A stretch of 64,000 nucleotides of DNA, from positions 2,108,001-2,172,000 of the forward strand of contig OY970244.1 of NCBI GenBank assembly GCA_963715485.1, read 5' to 3'. The translations under genes were made by a program, and so were the position numbers. The notes below the pieces were generated by a model. That model was not told the DNA's origin, searched no databases, and saw nothing but the letters and a program-made list of their open reading frames with translations. The DNA is from SG8-30 sp963715485 (GTDB lineage Bacteria; Pseudomonadota; Gammaproteobacteria; Steroidobacterales; Steroidobacteraceae). Positions 52,463-59,977 of this stretch are shown here, piece by piece (positions within the stretch are counted from its first letter, which is position 1; each line of letters starts with the position of its first letter).

Positions 52463-52918
52463 ATGTCGCAGGACAATCCGATCCGGCTGTTCGTGAGTCA
52501 CTTGTACGCACCCGATGACGAGTATTTTCGGGTCTTCGAGTACCTTGAAAGCGCCGTAAACTTCTTCTATTCCAACCTCAGCGCGCCGGACAAGCCTCCC
52601 CGCCGGCTTGACAAGGAAAGCATCAAGGAAGGCCTGCGCGGACAGATGGCGGATGCCGAAGCCGTCATCCTGCTGGCCAGCCTGTACGAGCGCGACCCCG
52701 TTCTGATCGAGTTCCAGGCGCTTTATGCCAAGGCTTGCGACAAGCCGGTAATCGTCATGGAACCCTTCGGTACCGGCGAAACGGTGCCCGCCAAGCTGGC
52801 TGAATTCGCCGAAGAGATCGTCCCGTGGAACACACGGGAAATGGCCGACGCGATACGACGCCAGGCACGGCATGAGGAAACCACGCGCTGGGACACGATT
52901 GAGTTCAAGCTCGACTGA
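52463..52918 (+). CDS. ThsB-like (MTH538-type) TIR-domain protein
   Basis: A 151-residue single-domain protein with the MTH538/ThsB TIR-like plan: IRLFVSHLYAPDDEYFRVFEYL, a segment like FYSNLSAPDKPPRRLD, KESIKEGLRGQMADAEAVILLAS, then VLIEFQALYAKACDKPVIVMEP, where the Glu of IEFQ is at the place of the TIR catalytic glutamate. In Thoeris defence such proteins make a cyclic ADP-ribose signal on infection; others are of unknown function. No ThsA-type effector is adjacent. GGGGAAAAGCC precedes ATG 52463. It is convergent with an unknown gene three bases away. Confidence 0.78.
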   Translation: MSQDNPIRLFVSHLYAPDDEYFRVFEYLESAVNFFYSNLSAPDKPPRRLDKESIKEGLRGQMADAEAVILLASLYERDPVLIEFQALYAKACDKPVIVMEPFGTGETVPAKLAEFAEEIVPWNTREMADAIRRQARHEETTRWDTIEFKLD

Positions 52919-52921
52919 GGA

Positions 52922-53275
52922 TCAGGCCTCGGCGGAATAGAGCGACAGCATCCGCTTCGGACGCGGACGCGCCTGTTGCTCCTGGTGCGTGGCAAGGACA
53001 CCAAGCAACTCGACGATCCGTTGGGCGCACAACCCGGCCTCTTCGTTCGACATCTTACGGACTGTCGCCCAGATCGCGGTTTCTCCGCGCAGCGGCGACA
53101 CGCGGGTCAAGGATTCCGACAGTTCCAGATACCCGGATTGAAGATCCGATGGAAGCTGCGCGACGTCGATGTCTTTCAAATGTTTCGAGAAAGCCGACAT
53201 AAGCCTTTGTTTTATTGGAGCAGAGGAGGCTAATTCGCAGGCGGCTCGATGAAATGACTCCCAGGCGGCATTCAT
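52922..53275 (-). CDS. Small protein of unknown function
   Basis: A 117-residue, mainly helical, probably cytoplasmic protein: WESFHRAACELASSAPIKQRLM, KHLKDIDVAQLPSDLQSGYLEL, VRKMSNEEAGLCAQRIVELLGVLA. It is not recognised. A good ribosome site (GGAG six bases upstream) supports ATG 53275, and codon use is ordinary. It is convergent with the TIR-like gene with only three bases between the stops, and divergent from the ArsR-type gene across a 241-base gap. Confidence 0.7.
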   Translation of the reverse strand: MNAAWESFHRAACELASSAPIKQRLMSAFSKHLKDIDVAQLPSDLQSGYLELSESLTRVSPLRGETAIWATVRKMSNEEAGLCAQRIVELLGVLATHQEQQARPRPKRMLSLYSAEA

Positions 53276-53439
53276 TACGAACTCCGTAACCTATTGTTTT
53301 TCAATCGGCTTTCTGGATGCCCGGACAGCTCGGGCAGCCTGCCGTTCGGCTCGATGGAGACGGCTACTCGTAGAGATTCCGTGCCCCGTCAAGAAGATAC
53401 AGACGCAATATAGCGCGAAATCGCAAGAGCGCAATACGT

Positions 53440-53500
53440 CGGTTGAATATTTGGAAGCTGGGCCAGCTTGATTTGGGATATAAATTCGATAATCCTAGAA
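53440..53500 (+). promoter_or_regulatory. AT-rich promoter region of the arsR-type unit
   Basis: TTGAATATTTGGAAG, TATAAA (53479-53484) and GATAAT (53488-53493) lie within 80 bases of the start in an otherwise GC-rich context. Exact elements cannot be chosen. Confidence 0.35.
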
Positions 53501-53516
53501 ACCTGAATTCAAGGCG

Positions 53517-53951
53517 ATGGCGGGCATCAAGATGATCGAAGATCCCGCAACACGATACGCGGTAATGCTGGGCGCCCTGTCGCAGTCAACCCGTCTGCGC
53601 ATTATCGAAGTGGTGGCCAAGGGGGGCGCAGAGGGCACGCCGGCCGGGCAGATTGCCCGGGCGGTTCACTGTCCCGCATCGACATTGTCGTTTCACCTGA
53701 AGGAACTGAGCCAGTCCGGGCTGCTGCGAGCGGCGCCTCAGGGACGCTTCATCCGCTACAGCGTCAGCCCCGGTGCTTTCGAGTCCCTGGCGGGCTTCAT
53801 CAATTCGTTGCCAGGACTTCCCGACGCAAGCAAAGGCACGGCGGGCGGCAAGGACAGGGGCGGACCTCGTACGAAACGCAAGGGCGCTCGCAAGGGCAAG
53901 TTGAAACAGGCTGTAGAACGCGAGGGACAGCTGTCCATATTTGGCGACTGA
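53517..53951 (+). CDS. ArsR-family transcriptional regulator
   Basis: A 144-residue winged-helix regulator: MLGALSQSTRLRIIEVVAKGG, then the recognition helix in HCPASTLSFHLKELSQSGLLRAAPQGRFIRYSV. No metal-binding cysteine cluster is seen (only one Cys), so it is of a redox- or ligand-responsive or nonmetal type. The last 45 residues are a basic low-complexity tail (KRKGARKGKLKQ), unusual for the family. ATG 53517 is close behind AAGG; ATG 53532 is an alternative. The ferric-reductase-like gene starts 43 bases downstream. Confidence 0.87.
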   Translation: MAGIKMIEDPATRYAVMLGALSQSTRLRIIEVVAKGGAEGTPAGQIARAVHCPASTLSFHLKELSQSGLLRAAPQGRFIRYSVSPGAFESLAGFINSLPGLPDASKGTAGGKDRGGPRTKRKGARKGKLKQAVEREGQLSIFGD

Positions 53952-53994
53952 CGCCGCCGGCGAGGCCGGAGCGGCGCACCCCGGGGTGGGGACT

Positions 53995-55320
53995 ATGAGC
54001 CTGTTGTTCCGCGGCATCGTCTGGTTCGGCCTCTACCTGCTGCTGGTGCTGTTACCTCTCGCAGTGGCGCTCGTGATTGGCGATGGACGCACGGGTATTG
54101 GGCCGCGCGACTATGCCGCAACGGCTTTGGGCATCACGGCCTTCGCAGTAGTCATCATCGAATTCGGCCTGGTTTCCCGGCTTCACGCTGCCTCCGAGCC
54201 GTTCGGAACCGATGCCCTGATGCAGTTTCACAGATTGATGGGGATCGGCGCGCTCCTGATGGTGGCGCTCCACGCGCTGGCTTACTCGCTGCCGCCAAGA
54301 TCCCTTCAGCTACTGAACCCTCTCGACTTCGAGTCACCGTCGCAGTCCGGCGCCGCTGCGTTGTGGTTGTTGGCCGCGCTGGTAACCGTCTCCGTGTACC
54401 GCCGCCGTCTGCGCATCCCGTACGAGGCATGGCAGGTTACCCACGGCGCGGCTGCAGCGACGATCGTGGCGGCCGCGTTCTGGCATGCCTTGCAGCTGGG
54501 TGCGTTCTCTGCAGCTCTCGGAACCCGTGTTCTCCTGACTGTCTACGTGGCCGCCCTGGCGCTGCTGATGCTGCGCTACCGGATGATCCGGCCCTGGCTG
54601 CTCCGGCGGCGACCCTGGGAGGTGCTCGACAATCGCGACGAGGGAGCCAGCACCAGGACACTCGCGTTGAGACCGGTCGGCCACCGCGGGTTCGACTACC
54701 TGCCCGGCCAGTTCGCCTGGATCAGCACGGCTCGCTCGCCGCTGTCCGTATCGCAGCATCCCTTGAGCCTGTCGTCATCGGCCGAGCTGGGCCCGGACCG
54801 ATCGATCGAATTCTCGATCAAGGCGCTGGGCGACTGGTCGGCGGAAAAGGTTCCTGCGCTGTCGGCAGGTGACCGGGTCTGGGTCGATGGGCCGTATGGC
54901 GCTTTCACACCCGACCGCGAGCCAGGCATGGGATTCGTCATGATCTCAGGCGGATCGGGTATCGCGCCCATACGCTCGATGTTGTTGACGCTGCGCGATC
55001 GCGGCGACCCGCGGCCGGTGTTGCTGGTGCATGGGAGCAGCACGCCCGGGCGCATGGCCTACCTGGCGGATCTCGGGCGCCTGCAGGCCGAGATGAACCT
55101 GCGCTTCATTCCGGTATTCGAGCATGCGCCTGCCGGAACCCACTACGAGCAGGGCTACGTAACCAAGGAGTTGCTGGGCCGATACCTGCCTGCGCGCCGC
55201 AACGATTACCAGTACTTCGTGTGTGGTCCGGCGGCGATGATGGATTCCGTCGAACTTGCCTTGATCGGGCTGGACGTTGCTGCGCTGCGCATCCACACCG
55301 AACGCTTCGATTTGGTTTGA
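53995..55320 (+). CDS. Ferric-reductase-like membrane flavoprotein
   Basis: A 441-residue membrane oxidoreductase. About six helices form the ferric-reductase domain, with histidines suited to haem ligation in MQFHRLMGIGALLMVALHAL and EAWQVTHGAAAATIVAAAFWHAL. The cytosolic half is ferredoxin-reductase-like: FAD motif SQHPLSLSSS, NAD(P) motif ISGGSGIAPIRSML, and VCGPAAMMDSVE. It lacks a terminal 2Fe-2S ferredoxin. It moves electrons from NAD(P)H across the membrane. ATG 53995 follows GGTGGGGACT. It lies between the ArsR-type gene and a monohaem cytochrome gene, a likely electron partner. Confidence 0.88.
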   Translation: MSLLFRGIVWFGLYLLLVLLPLAVALVIGDGRTGIGPRDYAATALGITAFAVVIIEFGLVSRLHAASEPFGTDALMQFHRLMGIGALLMVALHALAYSLPPRSLQLLNPLDFESPSQSGAAALWLLAALVTVSVYRRRLRIPYEAWQVTHGAAAATIVAAAFWHALQLGAFSAALGTRVLLTVYVAALALLMLRYRMIRPWLLRRRPWEVLDNRDEGASTRTLALRPVGHRGFDYLPGQFAWISTARSPLSVSQHPLSLSSSAELGPDRSIEFSIKALGDWSAEKVPALSAGDRVWVDGPYGAFTPDREPGMGFVMISGGSGIAPIRSMLLTLRDRGDPRPVLLVHGSSTPGRMAYLADLGRLQAEMNLRFIPVFEHAPAGTHYEQGYVTKELLGRYLPARRNDYQYFVCGPAAMMDSVELALIGLDVAALRIHTERFDLV

Positions 55321-55325
55321 GCACA

Positions 55326-55664
55326 ATGCAGCACGTCACAGTCCGCCGGGTTGCGCTGTCGCTGTGGGGCCTGATCGGCCTGGCGGCCGCGACGTTCGCG
55401 TGGATCGCCGCGCGCGAGCCGACGGCACCTGCCGCGGTCCATGGCATCGTGATTGACGGCCGAACCGCGTTCCGGTCACATTGCGCCAGCTGTCATGAGT
55501 GCGCAGAGCTTGTAGCGCCCGAGCGTGACGTTGCCCAGCTGGTGGACAAGCTCGCGTCCCACGGCCCGGCAGGTACGATCGAGGATCTCGAAATCGTCGG
55601 CTACCTTGTCGCCCCGGGTTCCTGCAACGACGATGCCATGCAGGGAACGTTGCCAGCTCGCTGA
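55326..55664 (+). CDS. Small monohaem c-type cytochrome
   Basis: A 112-residue protein with a signal peptide or anchor (VALSLWGLIGLAAATFAWIAA) and one haem motif C-x2-C-H (CASCH) near residue 57. The methionine ligand is uncertain because the C-terminal part is short, with MQGTLP as the only candidate. It is probably periplasmic. It starts five bases after the membrane flavoprotein's stop, so the two are likely to work together. Confidence 0.8.
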   Translation: MQHVTVRRVALSLWGLIGLAAATFAWIAAREPTAPAAVHGIVIDGRTAFRSHCASCHECAELVAPERDVAQLVDKLASHGPAGTIEDLEIVGYLVAPGSCNDDAMQGTLPAR

Positions 55665-55700
55665 GGAGCCAGCTCCCCCGGAACCGGGGGCCAGGCTCAG
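55661..55700. terminator. Hairpin between convergent cytochrome and prpD genes
   Basis: CCCCCGG (55675-55681) pairs with CCGGGGG (55684-55690), with outer pairing of CTGAG-like arms. It spans both stop codons and has no T run. Confidence 0.5.
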
Positions 55701-57148
55701 TTGCGGGTCAAGTGGGCGACAAACTCGTTGACCGGCACGGCGTCCAGCCTGGCCGGATCGGCGAACATCGCCATGACCTTCCCTGACTGTACGGCCGGAA
55801 AGACCTCCGCGACGGCACTCTCGAACTTTGCGAGCAGCGCGGGAATGCCCTCGGCACGACGCTTGCGATGGCCAATCGGGAAGTCGACCTGCACGCGATC
55901 CGTCTTGCTGCCATCCTTGAAGAAGACCTGTACTGCGTTGCTGACATGGCGCTTGTCGGCAGCGCAATACTCCTGTGTAAAGGCAGGATTCTCCTGCACC
56001 TCCATGCACTCGCGCAGCGCATCGATCCGTGGGTCGCTGGCAACCTCGTCCTTGTAGTCTTCATCCCGCAGCCGGCCGAATATCAACCCTACCGCAGTCA
56101 TGTATTGGATGCAGCGGTCGCGATCGGCAGGAGTGCCCAGGGTTCCGGTCCTGTCGATGATGCGCCTGCCGGCTTCCTGGGTCTCGATGACGATCCTGCT
56201 GACGTCTTGAAGCCTTTTCCTGACACCGGGATGCAGCTGAATGGCACACTCTACCGCAGTCTGCGCATGGATCTCTCCCGGAAAGCTGATCTTGAACAGC
56301 GCGTTTTCCATCACATAGCTGCCGAAGCCCCGCCTGTAGACAAACGGCTGCTCCTTGAACAGGACATCGTAAAAGTCCCGCTCAGGGGCGCTCAGCGCCA
56401 ACGGGTACCCCTTCTCGCCGCGCAGCGCGTTCAGGGCGTGCCAGACGCCACGGCTGGTGGCGTCGCCAGCCGCCCAGCTCTTGCGCCAGCCGGTATCGGG
56501 GGCGTGCCGATAGATTCGCAGCGCCCCACCGTCGATCCACGCGTTCGACACCGCACTGATGATCTGCTCACGGTTCCCGCCGAGCATGGCCGTCGTCACC
56601 GCCGTACTGGCCACCCGAACCAGGATGACGTGGTCCAGCCCGACCCGCTTGCCCCCGATCTCTAGCGCCGTAACGCCCTGGATCTCGTGAGCCTTGATCA
56701 GGCCAGTGAGCACGTCGCGGACGGTCATCGGTGACGTTCCCTCGGCCACTGCCTTGCGACTGCAGTAATCGGCCACCGCCAGGATACCGCCCAGATTTTC
56801 GGACGGGTGCCCCCTCTCCGCAGCGAGCCAGGTGTCGTTGAGATCCAGCCAGCGGATCATCGTGCCGATGTTGAAGGCAGCGCGTACCGGATCCAGCTCG
56901 TAGCTCGTGCCTGGAACGCGCGCACCGCCAGCCATGGTCGCACCCGGCACCAGCGGGCCGAGCAGGTTGGCGCAAGCCGGGTCAGCCAGAGCCTGGAAGC
57001 CGCACGCCAGCGTATCCATCAGGCAGTAGCGCGCAGTGTCATAGGCCAGATTGCTGTCGATTCGATAGCCGGCGGCGTAGTCCGCAATGTCGACCAGCAC
57101 CTTGTCGGCATCGGGGCGGCTGGCAGACTTGGAGTCAACATGGGACAT
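55697..57148 (-). CDS. prpD: 2-methylcitrate dehydratase
   Basis: A 483-residue MmgE/PrpD-family enzyme, the same length as E. coli PrpD and alike throughout: NLAYDTARYCLMDTLACGF, AAFNIGTMIRWLDLNDTWLAAE, HPSENLGGILAVADY, IKAHEIQGVTALE, RKSWAAGDATSRG and PADRDRCIQYMTAVGLIFGRL. It dehydrates 2-methylcitrate in the propionate pathway. prpB and prpC are not nearby, so it stands alone here. ATG 57148 matches PrpD's N-terminus; frames open further to 57265 have no better site. Confidence 0.95.
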   Translation of the reverse strand: MSHVDSKSASRPDADKVLVDIADYAAGYRIDSNLAYDTARYCLMDTLACGFQALADPACANLLGPLVPGATMAGGARVPGTSYELDPVRAAFNIGTMIRWLDLNDTWLAAERGHPSENLGGILAVADYCSRKAVAEGTSPMTVRDVLTGLIKAHEIQGVTALEIGGKRVGLDHVILVRVASTAVTTAMLGGNREQIISAVSNAWIDGGALRIYRHAPDTGWRKSWAAGDATSRGVWHALNALRGEKGYPLALSAPERDFYDVLFKEQPFVYRRGFGSYVMENALFKISFPGEIHAQTAVECAIQLHPGVRKRLQDVSRIVIETQEAGRRIIDRTGTLGTPADRDRCIQYMTAVGLIFGRLRDEDYKDEVASDPRIDALRECMEVQENPAFTQEYCAADKRHVSNAVQVFFKDGSKTDRVQVDFPIGHRKRRAEGIPALLAKFESAVAEVFPAVQSGKVMAMFADPARLDAVPVNEFVAHLTRN

Positions 57149-57274
57149 GGATGGCCGGGAAAACTGTTCTGGCGAGCCCATATTAAACAGCACGGTGAAC
57201 GCGTGCTGGACGTCTTCAGGCGGTCGTGTATCTTGGCAGCTCTTCCCCGATTGAATAGTCGGCACGGGTATCCA

Positions 57275-58312
57275 GTGAGTCCTGAAATCCGGTCACGCAC
57301 GATCGAACTGACCCAGTGCGACGCCCCCGAGCCCGGCAGCTACATCGAGTTGCCGGAAGGAATCCTTTGGATCCGGTTGCCGATCCCGGGCGCACTGCGC
57401 CACATCAACGTGTGGCTCGTGCCGGGCCGCCGAGGCTGGTTCCTGGTGGATACCGGCATGAAGACCCGCACCGTGCATCAGGCCTGGGAAGACCTCGAGA
57501 AGAAGCTACCGCTGGCCACCGAGCTGGAATCAATCGTCGTGACACACCACCACCCCGACCACTTCGGCATGGCCAGGTGGCTGTCCGAAAGACATGACGT
57601 GGGCGTAGCCATGCACCAGCGGTCGGCGGCCGCCGCAGCGGCCGCTCTGCGGGACCCGCAGGAGGGCCCCCGGTATCCGTCGGATGGGTTCGTTGACAGG
57701 CTGGGCGTGGAACTCGACGACGACATGCGCGAGATCATGCACGGGGGTATCTACAAGTCGATCGTCAGCGGCCAGCCGACGACGACGACACTGCAAAACG
57801 ACTTGTCCGTGGCTGGTCTGGGCCGTGGGTGGCGGGTCACGGTCCATGACGGCCACGCGCCGGGCCACGCCTGCCTTCATGACGATTCGACACGGACATT
57901 GATCAGTGGCGACCAGGTACTGCCGGTCATCTCCAGCAACATCAGCCTCTACCCCTCGAACGAGCAGGGCGATCCACTGGGCGACTACCTGGAGTCACTC
58001 GATCAGCTGGCATCGCTGCCCGAAGACACGCTTGTCCTGCCTGCGCACGGCCGGCCCTTCATGACCCTGCATGCCCGAATCGAAGCGCTGCGGCAGGAAC
58101 ATGGCGACCGCTTGCGACAACTTCTCCAATTTTGCGCCGAACCGAGTACGACTACTGACCTCACAGCTGCGCTGTTCCGCATGGAAAGGCTCGACGCACT
58201 CAACCGGTTGCTGGCAACGACCGAAACACTCGCTCATTTGCGCCGACTGGAGCTGCTGGGCGAGCTGCGACGACATGGAAGCGGAACGGACCTTCGCTGG
58301 ATCGCAGGTTGA
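57275..58312 (+). CDS. Metallo-beta-lactamase-fold hydrolase
   Basis: A 345-residue hydrolase with the zinc motif THHHPDHFGMA (H-x-H-x-D-H), a second His in HDGHAPGHACLHDD, Asp in ISGDQVLP and His in LPAHGRPF. A C-terminal winged-helix-like region (LTAALFRMERLDALNRLLATTETLAHLRRLELLGEL) matches MBL proteins of the LACTB2 group. Substrates could be thioesters, lactones or nucleic acid. GTG 57275 is inferred; no strong ribosome site is seen. The same frame continues beyond the TGA with coding-like codons to 58498. It is divergent from prpD. Confidence 0.85.
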   Translation: MSPEIRSRTIELTQCDAPEPGSYIELPEGILWIRLPIPGALRHINVWLVPGRRGWFLVDTGMKTRTVHQAWEDLEKKLPLATELESIVVTHHHPDHFGMARWLSERHDVGVAMHQRSAAAAAAALRDPQEGPRYPSDGFVDRLGVELDDDMREIMHGGIYKSIVSGQPTTTTLQNDLSVAGLGRGWRVTVHDGHAPGHACLHDDSTRTLISGDQVLPVISSNISLYPSNEQGDPLGDYLESLDQLASLPEDTLVLPAHGRPFMTLHARIEALRQEHGDRLRQLLQFCAEPSTTTDLTAALFRMERLDALNRLLATTETLAHLRRLELLGELRRHGSGTDLRWIAG

Positions 58313-58583
58313 GGCGGGCATCTGGGCCGGGCCGATCGGCAGCTGCTCGATGCCGAGCGCATCGCCGCGAGGGAGGTGTCACTCTGTCGCCAGTATGCGG
58401 ACGACATCAGTCCGCCGGACGTCGCCCTGGTTCCTGGCAGCATGGCCGTGGCCCGCACGCAGCTGCAAACGCAGTCGGTGTCGGCCAGCGAAAAATGACC
58501 TCGGTCACCCTCTATCCGGGGATAGTATGATTGGTGTCCCGTGCTGCCAGGCGGGCAGCCGACGATCATTTCGGGAGAGACCT

Positions 58584-59069
58584 GTGGACATCAGCGACAA
58601 TGTGGCGGCACTCAAGCAGTCGCCCCTGGCCGTCGAGATGGATGATGCGGAAGTTGGCGCGCTTGCCCGCATCGTGGAAATTCGCGACTGCGAGGACGGC
58701 ACGGTGCTGGTCGAGGAAGGCGAGAGCAACAGCCACCTGTATGTGCCGATCTCCGGCAAGATTTCCATCACCAAGCGCGACGAACACAACGAATGGTACG
58801 TGTTGCACACGCTGCGGGCAGGCGAGCTGGCCGGCGAGCTGTCGTTCATGGACGGGGAGCCCCGCTACGCCAGTCTCATTGCCAGCGGACCTACCCGGGT
58901 GCTGGTACTCGACCGACCGCAATTCGAAGAACTGCTGCAGAGCCACCCGGTGGTTGTCTACAAAGCCATGCGGGCCATCATGCGTGTTGCCCACCATGTG
59001 CAACGACGGCTGAGCATGCAGATGGTGGACATGCAGCACTACTTGTACCGGACCGGCGGAAAATATTGA
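58584..59069 (+). CDS. Cyclic-nucleotide-binding domain protein
   Basis: A 161-residue single cNMP-type barrel without a DNA-binding domain: CEDGTVLVEEGESNSHLYVPISGKISITK, HTLRAGELAGELSFMDGEPRYASLIASGPTRVLVLDR, then a C-terminal helix (YKAMRAIMRVAHHVQRRLSMQM). The phosphate-binding GE-x-S pattern is partly kept (GELAGELSF). It may be a regulatory or membrane-associated sensor. GTG 58584 is preceded by GGGAGAGACCT. The stop overlaps the dehalogenase start (TTGA), a strong sign of coupling. Confidence 0.85.
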   Translation: MDISDNVAALKQSPLAVEMDDAEVGALARIVEIRDCEDGTVLVEEGESNSHLYVPISGKISITKRDEHNEWYVLHTLRAGELAGELSFMDGEPRYASLIASGPTRVLVLDRPQFEELLQSHPVVVYKAMRAIMRVAHHVQRRLSMQMVDMQHYLYRTGGKY

Positions 59070-59977
59070 TCGACGCTCTCCGCACGCCCGACGAGCGCTT
59101 CACCAACCTGCCAGGCTGGGGCTACGCGCCGCACTATATCGATGACCTTAGCGGCTATGACGGACTCAGGATGCACTTCGTCGACGAGGGTCCACGGGAC
59201 CCAGGTGCGACTTTCGTGTGCCTGCACGGCGAGCCGACCTGGTCCTATCTCTACCGGAAGATGATCCCGGTTCTTGTCGCCGCCGGGCACCGGGTGATCG
59301 CGCCGGACCTGTTCGGCTTCGGTCGCTCGGACAAGCCGGTCGAAGACACGACCTACACCTTTGCGTTTCATCGCGACGCGCTGAAGCGCTTTCTCGAACG
59401 CTGCGACCTGGAGGAGGTCTGTCTGGTCGTCCAGGACTGGGGCGGACTGCTCGGGCTGACGCTGCCGATGGACTATCCCGACCGGATCACGCGGCTGCTG
59501 ATCATGAATACCGGGCTCGGCACGGGAAAATCCGCGGGGCCGGGCTTCGATGCCTGGCGGGCATACAATGCTGCCAACCCCGACCTCGATGTGGCCGCCC
59601 TGATGCGGCGCTCGACCCCGATCCTGTCGGAAGCCGAGGCCCTGGCCTACGCCGCACCGTTTCCAGACGTCCGATACAAGGCTGCGGTCCGCCGTTTCCC
59701 GGAACTCGTCCAGACGCGACCGGACATGCCGGGCGTGGAAACGGGGCTGGACGCCGCCGCATTCCTGTCCAACGACTGGCGCGGCGACTCATTCATGGCC
59801 ATCGGCATGCAGGACCCAGTGCTGGGTGAACCGATCATGCGCGCGCTGCATCGCCGCATCCGCAACTGCCCGGAACCAATGCTGGTCCAGGAAGCTGGTC
59901 ACTTCTTGCAGGAGTGGGGCGAGCCGGTCGCCCTTGCGGCGCTCGACTACTTCGGATTGGCAACGAGTCCGGCATAA
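59066..59977 (+). CDS. dhmA: Haloalkane dehalogenase, subfamily I
   Basis: A 303-residue alpha/beta-hydrolase that replaces halide by hydroxide on alkyl halides. It keeps the DhlA-type set: nucleophile Asp124 in VVQDWGG, halide-binding Trp125, second Trp164 in GFDAWRAYN, oxyanion/HGEPTW at 54-59, acid Asp250 in GMQDPVLG, and His279 in EAGHFLQEWG. MIDALRTPDERF is the DhlA/DhmA opening. The start is TTG 59066 behind GGCGGA, overlapping the cNMP gene. The cap insert of DhlA is shorter here. It ends 31 bases inside the convergent alkB 3' end. Confidence 0.93.
   Translation: MIDALRTPDERFTNLPGWGYAPHYIDDLSGYDGLRMHFVDEGPRDPGATFVCLHGEPTWSYLYRKMIPVLVAAGHRVIAPDLFGFGRSDKPVEDTTYTFAFHRDALKRFLERCDLEEVCLVVQDWGGLLGLTLPMDYPDRITRLLIMNTGLGTGKSAGPGFDAWRAYNAANPDLDVAALMRRSTPILSEAEALAYAAPFPDVRYKAAVRRFPELVQTRPDMPGVETGLDAAAFLSNDWRGDSFMAIGMQDPVLGEPIMRALHRRIRNCPEPMLVQEAGHFLQEWGEPVALAALDYFGLATSPA

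Noticed and set aside
58071..58583. Upstream extension of the cNMP-binding frame to 58071
   Set aside because: The first 171 codons are antisense-like text (many Ser, Arg and Trp) overlapping the MBL gene in another frame; GTG 58584 with GGGAGAG is the credible start.
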